Assembly (NCBI GenBank): GCA_964536805.1
Contig: CAZHYQ010000003.1
Span: forward strand, 1-64,000
DNA from: Longilinea sp964536805
Lineage (GTDB): Bacteria; Chloroflexota; Anaerolineae; Anaerolineales; Anaerolineaceae
Direction: 5' to 3'
DNA: 64,000 bases
The stretch's first letter is position 1; each line of letters begins with the position of its first letter. Positions 7,487-14,570 of this stretch are shown here, piece by piece. The notes under the pieces are model-generated. The model ran no database searches, was not told the origin of the DNA, and worked only from the letters and a program-made list of their open reading frames with translations. The position numbers and the translations under genes were made by a program.

Positions 7487-8086
7487 CTATTTCAGGTATT
7501 GTTTTTCAACGGCTGTAATCTTGACAATCCGGCGCTCATGGCGGCCGCCGCCAAATTCCGTCGACAGCCAGACCTTAATGATTTGCCTGGCAAGAGCTAC
7601 GCCAATCAAACCGGCCCCAAGGGTAAGCACATTGGTATCGTTATGTTCTCGCCCATTTACCGCTGAGGAATAATCGTAAGCTATTCCGGCCCGCACCCCT
7701 GGCACTTTGTTGGCTACAATGCAGCTGCCAATCCCAGCGCCGTCAATAGCAATTCCGCGCCAGGCTTTTCCACTGGCGACCATTTTAGCCACCTCATGGG
7801 CAAAATCAGGATAATCAACCGCTTCTTTACTGTCCGTGCCCACATCCAAAAAATCAAAACCAAGCGCCGTCAGTTCTGGCTTAAGGATTTCTTTTAGCTC
7901 AAACCCGCCGTGGTCAGCGCCGATTGCCACGGTTTTCCGTTTACCCGAATTATTTTCCGTCTGCGGAACGGGTTTTGTCGGTTGGCGGCTGGAGGACTCG
8001 GCCGGAATAAGTTCTGGACGCCCAGCGAATTGGTTGAGCACCTTTTGGACTATCTGATGGATTTCGTCTTCAGAACGATCGCTCAA
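7487..8086 (-). CDS. RpiB/LacAB-type sugar-phosphate isomerase with encapsulation helix
   Basis: The RpiB domain covers about residues 50-199 (GADHGGFELKE, VDYPDFAHEVA, REHNDTNVL). An N-terminal extension contains an amphipathic helix (SEDEIHQIVQKVLNQF, residues 5-20) and a Pro/Ser linker, so it is likely BMC cargo. At the usual catalytic-cysteine position the sequence is GIAIDGAGIG, so Asp 115 replaces the cysteine; Cys 122 lies seven residues later. Activity on ribose-5-phosphate is therefore uncertain. The TTG at 8084-8086 is preferred because GGAG lies six bases upstream; an in-frame GTG at 8152 has no such site. First gene of the operon. Confidence 0.8.
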   Translation of the reverse strand: MSDRSEDEIHQIVQKVLNQFAGRPELIPAESSSRQPTKPVPQTENNSGKRKTVAIGADHGGFELKEILKPELTALGFDFLDVGTDSKEAVDYPDFAHEVAKMVASGKAWRGIAIDGAGIGSCIVANKVPGVRAGIAYDYSSAVNGREHNDTNVLTLGAGLIGVALARQIIKVWLSTEFGGGRHERRIVKITAVEKQYLK

Positions 8087-8227
8087 TATCTTCTCCGAAA
8101 GACGTTCGAGGTGGTGAAAATTGAGTTTAATAATTATCTGCTTTTCCTTCACTTAAAGCAAGTAGAGTGGCTGCCTTATATTTTTCGACAATATTAATTG
8201 GCATAATATTCATATTTATTTCTAATA

Positions 8228-8244
8228 TTACTTTCGTAAAGTAA
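8228..8244. promoter_or_regulatory. 17-bp palindrome upstream of the BMC operon
   Basis: TTACTTT-CGT-AAAGTAA is a perfect inverted repeat with 7-base arms, located 140 bases before the first gene of the microcompartment operon in an AT-rich stretch. It is a good candidate operator for an inducer-sensing repressor or activator. No regulator gene lies next to the operon, so the cognate protein is unknown. AT-rich -10-like sequences lie just downstream on the minus strand, but none is decisive. Confidence 0.5.
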
Positions 8245-8324
8245 ACATCATGTGGTTGATTACCGCCAAGGCTGATTAAGAGGGTTTCAAACCTGATTGA
8301 GACTGTTTCTAGAGGTGGAGGGTA

Positions 8325-8333
8325 TGGTATAAT
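8325..8333 (+). promoter_or_regulatory. Extended -10 promoter ahead of the tRNA-like element and tig
   Basis: TGG followed by TATAAT (8328-8333) is a perfect extended -10. The -35 region is poor. It would drive a transcript that covers the tRNA-like element at 8377-8460 and the trigger factor gene. Confidence 0.5.
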
Positions 8334-8376
8334 TTCCCCTCGAATGCAAGAGATCGGTAAAGATTGTTTTTCAGAT

Positions 8377-8460
8377 GTGCGGAACATTGGCTATGCGCTC
8401 TTTGCCAGGGTATCTGATCAGACACAGAGCATGAAAGTTCGAATCTTTCCTTCCGCACCA
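8377..8460 (+). other. tRNA-like element with CCA end, middle arms non-canonical
   Basis: GTGCGGAA (8377-8384) pairs perfectly with TTCCGCAC (8451-8458), directly followed by an encoded CCA end. A perfect T arm GAAAG/TTCGAAT/CTTTC spans 8433-8449. Spacing and order match a tRNA of about 84 bases. A D-like stem TGGC/GCCA is possible, but its loop lacks the GG pair, and no 5-bp stem with a 7-base anticodon loop can be drawn. The middle instead contains a near-palindrome around CTGATCAG. It may be a divergent tRNA, a pseudogene or a tRNA mimic in the tig leader. Confidence 0.4.
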
Positions 8461-8503
8461 TGCAACAAAGATCTTGATTGAAATTTTTTGAAGGAATATT
8501 GAA

Positions 8504-9913
8504 TTGAAAATTGAAACTCAACCACGCGAAGACCATCAGGTCAAGATTATCGCCGAGTTCGACGCTGAAACAATGGAAGGTTTCAAGCGACGGGCTGCAC
8601 GCAAGATTTCTCAGGAAACCAAAATTGCCGGTTTCCGTCCCGGTAAAGCCCCTTACGATATCGTCCGCCGCATGTACGGTGATGACACCATCGTGAAACA
8701 GGCCGTCGAACTTCTGATCGATGATCAATATTCGAAAGTCCTGGACGAAGCTGGCATAAAACCAGGCGCATCCGGTTCGTTGGAAGAAATCATCAGCACC
8801 GATCCTGTTAAACTAAGTTTCATTGTTCCGCTTGCTCCAGAAGTCACCCTGGGCGATTACAAAGCCATCCGGAAAACCTATGATGCCCCCTCGGTCAGCG
8901 ATGAACAGGTGTCCGAGAATCTTCGCCGCCTTCAGACCAGCTACGCGACCGCCGAACCGGTTGAAAGGGCTGCAGAAAAGGGCGACCTTGTTTATTACAT
9001 GCTTAACGGGCACTTTACACAAACCGCCGAGGGCGAAGACGCTGAAGTCGTTAAGGATGGACCGGCTCAAACGATCATTGGTGAGGACACCCTTTCGGAT
9101 AAAGACTGGCCATTTGCTGGTTTTTCGGAAGAACTCGTCGGCCTATCTGCCAATGACGAAAAGACCATTAAACATACATTTGGCGAAGAAGAGGTTGATG
9201 AAAAACTGCGCGGCCGCGAGGTGGAATACCACGTCGCAGTTCAAAGCATTAAAGCCCTTCACCTACCGGAATTGGACGATGAATTTGCCAAATCAATGGG
9301 CGAGTTTAGCAACTTTGAGGAGCTCAAGAAATCGGTTGTTGAACAGCTAAGCGGGAATGTTCGCAAAGAATACGATCAAAAATTCTTTGATGACATTTTT
9401 GAGCAGATCGCCGCTGAATCTACCATCAAATATCCGCCCCAGGTCCTGGAGGATGAGAAGGAACACATTCTTGAACACCTCCAGGAAGACTTGAGCAAGA
9501 ACAACCTCGATTTGGATACCTATTTAAAGCTGATGAAAACAGATCGAGAAACCTTTATGGCCGAACAGGTTGCGCCTTCGGCTGTAAAACGCCTGGTGCG
9601 CTCACTGGTATTGGAAGAAATTGGAAAAGCTGAGAAGATCGAGCTGGCCGAAACCGAAGTGAATGATGCCGTCAATGGCACACTGCAGCAGCTTTCAACC
9701 ACCCCCGGTTTCGACCCCAAAAAAGTCACCGAACGCCTGGTGAATGCCATCGCCATGGATGCTGTTTCACGGCTGTATAACCAACGCATCCTTGAACGTC
9801 TCAAGGCAATTGCCACCGGCGAGGCTGAAAAAGTTGCTGAAACAACCACCGAAGCTGGCGATGCTGCTCCCAGCGGTGAGAGCGAACCAGCTGAACCACA
9901 AGCGGCCGAATAA
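8504..9913 (+). CDS. tig: Trigger factor, ribosome-associated chaperone
   Basis: The 469-residue protein has the three trigger-factor domains. The N-terminal ribosome-binding domain has the signature GFRPGKAP (residues 44-51). A middle FKBP-like domain (about 155-245) follows, then the long helical C-terminal arm. The tail after about 440 is an acidic, Ala/Glu/Pro-rich extension, probably disordered. It binds nascent chains at the ribosome exit. Translation probably starts at TTG 8504, with AAGGA at 8491-8495. clpP follows after 29 bases, the classical tig-clpP arrangement. Confidence 0.96.
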   Translation: MKIETQPREDHQVKIIAEFDAETMEGFKRRAARKISQETKIAGFRPGKAPYDIVRRMYGDDTIVKQAVELLIDDQYSKVLDEAGIKPGASGSLEEIISTDPVKLSFIVPLAPEVTLGDYKAIRKTYDAPSVSDEQVSENLRRLQTSYATAEPVERAAEKGDLVYYMLNGHFTQTAEGEDAEVVKDGPAQTIIGEDTLSDKDWPFAGFSEELVGLSANDEKTIKHTFGEEEVDEKLRGREVEYHVAVQSIKALHLPELDDEFAKSMGEFSNFEELKKSVVEQLSGNVRKEYDQKFFDDIFEQIAAESTIKYPPQVLEDEKEHILEHLQEDLSKNNLDLDTYLKLMKTDRETFMAEQVAPSAVKRLVRSLVLEEIGKAEKIELAETEVNDAVNGTLQQLSTTPGFDPKKVTERLVNAIAMDAVSRLYNQRILERLKAIATGEAEKVAETTTEAGDAAPSGESEPAEPQAAE

Positions 9914-9942
9914 CGCCGCTGCATAAACACCTAGGAGGGTTT

Positions 9943-10548
9943 ATGTCCATCCCAAATTTTGAGTCGGTCATTCCTATGGTCGTCGAAACATCCGGCCGGG
10001 GTGAACGCGCATATGATATTTATTCTCTGCTGCTCAAGGAACGCATCATTTTCCTGGGCACGCCGATCGATGATCAAGTGGCGAATGTGATTGTGGCGCA
10101 GTTGCTCTACCTGAGCAAGGAAGATCCCGAGCGCCCCATTCAAATGTATATCAACTCGCCTGGCGGGCAAATCTATGCCGGCTTGGCCATCTACGACACC
10201 ATGCAGATGATCCCTAACAAGATCAGCACGGTTGCAGTTGGCGTCACCGCCTCATTTGGAACGGTTTTATTGACAGCAGGTACCAAAGGCCAGCGCTATG
10301 CGCTGCCTCACGCCACCATTCACATGCACCAGCCGCTGGGCGGCGCTCAGGGGCAGGCATCCGATATCGAAATTCAGGCACGCGAGGTTTTGCGCCTAAA
10401 GACCCGTTTGACTGAAATTATGTCAAATGCCACCGGTAAAACGCCGGAAGTCATCCAGCATGATACTGATCGCGATTTCTACCTGGATGCCACCCAGGCA
10501 GTTGAATACGGTCTGGTGGACCAGGTTCTGGTTCCGCCCAAGAAATAA
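9943..10548 (+). CDS. clpP: ATP-dependent Clp protease proteolytic subunit
   Basis: The 201-residue serine protease has the full catalytic triad: Ser 104 (TASFGTVLL), His 129 (IHMHQPLGG) and Asp 178 (TDRDFYLD). The oxyanion stretch INSPGG and the EIQAREVLRL helix are also present. It forms the tetradecameric chamber used with ClpX or ClpA/C. The residue after the nucleophile is Phe where Met is common. A strong site AGGAGGG precedes ATG 9943. No clpX gene follows in this window. Confidence 0.97.
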   Translation: MSIPNFESVIPMVVETSGRGERAYDIYSLLLKERIIFLGTPIDDQVANVIVAQLLYLSKEDPERPIQMYINSPGGQIYAGLAIYDTMQMIPNKISTVAVGVTASFGTVLLTAGTKGQRYALPHATIHMHQPLGGAQGQASDIEIQAREVLRLKTRLTEIMSNATGKTPEVIQHDTDRDFYLDATQAVEYGLVDQVLVPPKK

Positions 10549-10573
10549 CCGGAAAGAAGATATGAAATGACCG

Positions 10574-10603
10574 CAAGCCGGATGGCAACTGCTATCCGGC
10601 TTG
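10574..10603 (+). terminator. Hairpin after clpP
   Basis: CAAGCCGGAT and ATCCGGCTTG pair over 10 bases with a 10-base loop. It sits between clpP and the HAD gene. The following bases (TGTGTAACAA) are not a T run, so it may be a weak or partial terminator, or an mRNA-end stabiliser. Confidence 0.45.
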
Positions 10604-10622
10604 TGTGTAACAAAGGGGTCTC

Positions 10623-11411
10623 ATGCCAAGTAAGCCTCTCATCCGCGCAATGATCCTCGATATGGATGGCGTCCTCTGGAAAGACCGGGATTCAATCGGG
10701 AATTTGCCTTCCATTTTTTCGCGGCTTAATGAGAAAAATATTCAGGTAATTCTTGCAACCAACAACGCTACTCGAACGCCTGAGCAATACTTGGAAAAGC
10801 TGGGAGGTTTTGGAGTTGAATTGGATCTTTGGCATGTGATCAATTCAGCCGCTGCCGCTGCATTTCGGCTGAAGAAGGATTTTCCATCAGGCGGGCCTGT
10901 TTTTGTGATCGGCGAAGAAGGTCTGGTGAAGGCTTTATCCAGCCAGGGCTTTCCTTCAGCTCGAGCTGAGGAAAAACCAATCGCGGTGGTTGCTGGCTTG
11001 GACCGTAAAATTACGTATGATAAGCTTAAATTGGGAACACAACTGATCAGGGGTGGTCTGCCTTTTTATGGCACCAATCCAGACCGAACCTTCCCTACCC
11101 CGGATGGTTTAATTCCAGGTGCAGGCTCAATCCTTGCGGCTTTGCAAGCGGCTACGGATGTTCATCCCATTATCGCCGGCAAACCGTCTCCGGATATGTA
11201 TTTCATGGCGTTGGATCGATTACAATTGCCAGCCCGGGAGACTATTGCTGTTGGCGACCGCCTCGATACCGACATTCTGGGTGGCCAGCGGGCTGGCTGC
11301 CGGACCGGCCTGGTTCTCAGCGGAGTAACAACGGCAAAGGATCTGGAATCCTGGGAACCCAAACCTGACTTTGTAGCCAATGACTTGACCCAATTGGTTG
11401 AGTTAATTTAA
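10623..11411 (+). CDS. HAD superfamily phosphatase, class IIA (NagD/PGP-like)
   Basis: The 262-residue protein has the HAD motifs in order: DMDGVLW with nucleophile Asp 13 and Asp 15, ATNNATR, the motif III lysine in AGKPSPDMY, and GDRLDTDI. A large C2 cap lies between motifs II and III, as in the NagD / 4-nitrophenyl-phosphatase group. These enzymes dephosphorylate small metabolites; the substrate cannot be told from sequence. The gene overlaps rlmN by one base (TAATG), so the two are translationally coupled. Confidence 0.88.
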   Translation: MPSKPLIRAMILDMDGVLWKDRDSIGNLPSIFSRLNEKNIQVILATNNATRTPEQYLEKLGGFGVELDLWHVINSAAAAAFRLKKDFPSGGPVFVIGEEGLVKALSSQGFPSARAEEKPIAVVAGLDRKITYDKLKLGTQLIRGGLPFYGTNPDRTFPTPDGLIPGAGSILAALQAATDVHPIIAGKPSPDMYFMALDRLQLPARETIAVGDRLDTDILGGQRAGCRTGLVLSGVTTAKDLESWEPKPDFVANDLTQLVELI

Positions 11412-12475
11412 TGATGGATATAAATCCGATGATCCTTGAACGGCCGCTTGTTTACGACCTTGACCTGAATCAGCTCCAAGAATTGGTCGCGTCCTGGGGA
11501 CAGCCAACCTACCGGGCCAAACAGATCTGGCAGGGAATTTATGTCCAATTGTGGCAATCTCCGCAAGAATTTACCAATCTGCCGGCCAATTTGCGGGATA
11601 GGATGGCCAATGAATTGCAGTTTTCCGAGCTTATCCCGGCCGCAGTTTTAAAATCCAGCGACCAGCAGACCGTGAAAACATTATTTCGCTTATCTGACCA
11701 ACGCTCTATCGAAGCCGTATTGATGCGGTACGAACACCGGCAAACGCTCTGCATCTCGTCCCAGGCAGGCTGCGCAATGGGCTGTACATTTTGCGCCACA
11801 GGACAGATGGGTTTCAAGCGGCATCTTTCCAGCGGTGAAATCGTGGAACAGGTGTTGTATTATGCCCGCACCCTTAAGCAAGAAGGAAAATCCGTCACCA
11901 ATGTTGTTCTGATGGGAATGGGCGAACCTTTTCACAATTACGACAATACCATGGCAGCCATCGACCGGTTAAATCACCCGGATGGTCTGAACCTTGGCGC
12001 CCGCCGGTTTACGATCTCGACCGTCGGTCTTGTGCCCATGATTCGCAGATTTGCAGCTGAAAAGCGCCAGATCAACCTGGCAATCAGCCTGCACGCCACC
12101 GATGATTCCTTGCGTTCCAGCATGATGCCGGTCGACAAGAAATATCCCATTGCAGAATTAATACAAGCCTGCCACGAATACATTGATACAACTGGCCGGC
12201 GGTTGACCTTTGAGTGGGCCCTGATTCAGGGCGTGAATGACTCGCCGGAACAGGCACAATCATTGGCGCAGCTCCTCAAAGGAATGATCTGCCATGTGAA
12301 TGTCATTCCGCTTAACCCAACGCATAAATTCAACGGCACTGGCAGCACCCGCCAAAGTGCCGAAGCATTCAAGGCTGAGTTGGAAAAGGCAGGAATTCCA
12401 TGTACCGTTCGCATTCGCCGGGGAATCGACATTCAGGCCGGTTGCGGCCAGCTGGCTACCGAACACTCAACCTGA
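11411..12475 (+). CDS. rlmN: Dual-specificity 23S rRNA/tRNA methyltransferase RlmN
   Basis: The 354-residue radical-SAM enzyme methylates C2 of A2503 in 23S rRNA and A37 of some tRNAs. The cluster-binding motif is Cys 121, Cys 125, Cys 128 (CAMGCTFC). The C-terminal catalytic cysteine is Cys 345 in QAGCGQLA. GMGEPFHNYD and LAISLHATDD are also family hallmarks. Length is normal. It starts within the stop codon of the HAD gene, and its own end overlaps the ftsY promoter. Confidence 0.96.
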   Translation: MMDINPMILERPLVYDLDLNQLQELVASWGQPTYRAKQIWQGIYVQLWQSPQEFTNLPANLRDRMANELQFSELIPAAVLKSSDQQTVKTLFRLSDQRSIEAVLMRYEHRQTLCISSQAGCAMGCTFCATGQMGFKRHLSSGEIVEQVLYYARTLKQEGKSVTNVVLMGMGEPFHNYDNTMAAIDRLNHPDGLNLGARRFTISTVGLVPMIRRFAAEKRQINLAISLHATDDSLRSSMMPVDKKYPIAELIQACHEYIDTTGRRLTFEWALIQGVNDSPEQAQSLAQLLKGMICHVNVIPLNPTHKFNGTGSTRQSAEAFKAELEKAGIPCTVRIRRGIDIQAGCGQLATEHST

Positions 12476-12499
12476 CCATCGGTTGGAAAATGTTATAAT
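12472..12499 (+). promoter_or_regulatory. ftsY promoter overlapping the end of rlmN
   Basis: CTGACC (12472-12477) and a perfect TATAAT (12494-12499) are 16 bases apart, 16 bases before the ftsY ATG. The -35 covers the rlmN stop codon, so ftsY can be transcribed independently with a very short leader. Confidence 0.55.
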
Positions 12500-12515
12500 C
12501 ACCCCCGGGATTAAT

Positions 12516-13424
12516 ATGTTCAATAAATGGATTGAAGGACTCAACCGCACCCGAAAAGTTGCCTTCGGCCGCCTGGCCACGCTCTTTGGTGCAACCGATA
12601 TATCTGCTGAAACCTGGGATGAGTTGGAAGCGATTCTCATCCAGGCGGACCTTGGCGTGGAGACAACGGAATCGATCTTATCGGCCTTGCAGCAGCAAGT
12701 AATCAAGGATGGCTTGACCCGCACAGACGAGTTACAGGCTAGTCTTCGCACTGAATTGATCAACCGGCTGGATGTTGCCAGCCCGATGGATTTGGATAGC
12801 CATGTTCCAGCTATCATTTTGATTGTTGGCGTGAACGGTTCTGGAAAAACAACGACCATTGCCAAGTTGGGCCGCCAGTTTGCCATGAAGGGAAAGAAGG
12901 TTCTTCTAGCTGCGGCAGATACCTATCGTGCAGCGGCGGTGGATCAACTTCAGGTTTGGGGCGACCGGTTAAACCTGCCCGTCATTGCCGGTCAGCCCGA
13001 CGGCGACCCGGGGGCGGTAGCTTATGATGCAGTTCAGGCTGCGATTTCCAGAAAATTGAATATCGTTTTGATCGACACCGCCGGGCGGTTGCATACCCGC
13101 TTTAATTTAATGGAAGAGCTCAAGAAAGTTTCCCGGGTTGTTGGCAAAGCCCTACCCGGTGCTCCACACGCCACCTGGCTGGTCCTGGATGCGACCACCG
13201 GTCAAAATGCGCTCCAACAGGCGCGTGCGTTCAAGGATACGGCCCAGGTAAGCGGCATCATCCTTGCCAAACTCGATTCTTCCGCCAAAGGCGGCATGGC
13301 ATTTGCCATCCAAAAAGAACTCGGTTTACCCATTCTCTATGCTGGCCTGGGTGAAAGACCGGAAGATTTACAGACCTTTGACCGTGAAGCGTTTGTGGAC
13401 GGCATTTTAGGACTCAATAAGTAA
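12516..13424 (+). CDS. ftsY: Signal recognition particle receptor FtsY
   Basis: The 302-residue SRP GTPase receptor consists of the helical N domain (about 1-85) and the G domain with GVNGSGKTTT, the insertion-box ADTYRAAAVDQL, DTAGR, and the guanine-specificity region LAKLDSSAKGG. The long acidic A domain of E. coli FtsY is missing, as in many Gram-positive-type bacteria. It guides ribosome-nascent chain complexes to the Sec translocon. ATG 12516 fits the family start; a longer frame from 12300 overlaps rlmN. Confidence 0.95.
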   Translation: MFNKWIEGLNRTRKVAFGRLATLFGATDISAETWDELEAILIQADLGVETTESILSALQQQVIKDGLTRTDELQASLRTELINRLDVASPMDLDSHVPAIILIVGVNGSGKTTTIAKLGRQFAMKGKKVLLAAADTYRAAAVDQLQVWGDRLNLPVIAGQPDGDPGAVAYDAVQAAISRKLNIVLIDTAGRLHTRFNLMEELKKVSRVVGKALPGAPHATWLVLDATTGQNALQQARAFKDTAQVSGIILAKLDSSAKGGMAFAIQKELGLPILYAGLGERPEDLQTFDREAFVDGILGLNK

Positions 13425-13435
13425 TTGGAGGAAGC

Positions 13436-14534
13436 ATGCAGGATTTGATCGACCGTCTGCGCACCGCCGCAGACCGTATCCATGAACTAATGGTGCATCT
13501 TTGACTTACCCGGCAAAGAAGTTGAAATAGCAGCCTTACAAAAGAAATCTGAAGATCCTGACCTGTGGAATAACCGCGACGAGGCACAGCGTGTGATGAA
13601 GAATCTCGCTGACCTACGAGGGGACCTTGAGGGTTGGCAGAAACTTGAAAAACGGATCGCAGATGCGCTGGAACTGGCTGAACTTGGGGATGAAAGTCTC
13701 CGACCGGATTTGGAGGCTGAGTTGCCTCCGATTGAAAAGGAACTCGAACAGTTCGAATTAAGTGCCTTGCTTTCTGGACCTTACGACAAGGGTGACGCCT
13801 TGCTGACGATTAGCTCCGGCGCAGGGGGCACAGAATCGAATGATTGGGCCATGATGCTCCAGCGAATGTATTTGCGCTGGATTGAACGCCATAATTACGA
13901 ATCTGAAATTCTTGATTTAACCGAAGGCGAAGAAGCCGGGATCAAGAGCGTCACCATTTCGGTCAAAGGCCGGCTGGCCTATGGCTATTTGCACGCTGAA
14001 AAAGGCGTGCACCGTCTGGTACGCCTCTCGCCCTTTGATTCAGCCCACCGGCGGCACACCTCTTTTGCTCAGGTAGAAGTCCTTCCGCAGGTTACCTCCG
14101 AAACGGCCACAGTCCAGATCAACCCGGAGGATTTACGCATCGATGTTTACCGCTCAGCCGGCGCGGGCGGACAGAATGTGCAAAAGAATATGACGGCAGT
14201 TCGCATCACCCACTTGCCCACCGGCCTGGTCGTTTCCTGCCAAAATGAACGCTCCCAAATGCAAAACCGCGAAAGTGCCATGAAGGTATTGCAGGGCCGC
14301 CTGGAAGACATGGCACAACAGCAGCACGAAAAAGATTTAGCCACGCTACGCGGCGAATATGTGAAAACGGAATGGGGCAGTCAAATTCGTTCCTACGTGC
14401 TCCACCCCTACCAGATGGTCAAGGATCACCGCACCGATTATGAAGTTGGCAATGCTCTTTCGGTTCTGGAGGGCGATCTGGACGGCTTTATTGAGGCTTA
14501 CCTGCGCTGGCACCTAAATCCGGTTAAGGACTAA
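13436..14534 (+). CDS. prfB: Peptide chain release factor 2, with programmed +1 frameshift
   Basis: ATG 13436 is preceded by GGAGGAAGC. After 22 codons the frame meets CTT TGA (13499-13504); reading continues in the +1 frame at GAC 13503, giving about 365 residues. The class is confirmed by the anticodon-like tripeptide SPF (RLSPFDSAHRR) and by GGQ in GAGGQNVQK. It releases peptides at UGA and UAA. The in-frame UGA is itself read by RF2, so the gene senses its own product. The stimulating AGGGGG seen in many species is not present; ATGGTG stands there instead. Confidence 0.95.
13499..13505 (+). promoter_or_regulatory. prfB +1 recoding site
   Basis: CTTTGAC is the invariant slippery site of bacterial prfB genes: the peptidyl-tRNA slips from CUU to UUU when UGA is decoded slowly. 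The upstream bases ATGGTGCAT replace the usual Shine-Dalgarno-like AGGGGGTAT. Confidence 0.85.
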
Positions 14535-14543
14535 TAAAAAAGC

Positions 14544-14568
14544 CCCCGCCAAAATAGGCGGGGACTTT
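14544..14568. terminator. Shared terminator between prfB and pfkA
   Basis: CCCCGCC-AAAATA-GGCGGGG forms a strong hairpin with TTTT on the plus side and a run of A on the other (T on the minus strand). It lies between the convergent genes prfB and pfkA and can stop both. Confidence 0.85.
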
Positions 14569-14570
14569 TA

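Noticed and set aside
8127..8387. 86-residue minus-strand frame in the BMC leader
   Set aside because: It crosses the palindrome, the promoter and part of the tRNA-like element, lacks a clear ribosome binding site and overlaps the isomerase gene.
8309..8728. 139-residue minus-strand frame over the tRNA-like element and tig start
   Set aside because: It runs antisense to tig and across the tRNA-like structure, and it matches no family.
12300..12515. N-terminal extension of FtsY
   Set aside because: It overlaps rlmN in another frame. The FtsY family start, the promoter and the spacing all support ATG 12516.
13436..13504. Truncated 22-residue peptide or broken prfB
   Set aside because: The stop is the conserved programmed frameshift site CTTTGAC; the +1 frame continues as normal RF2.
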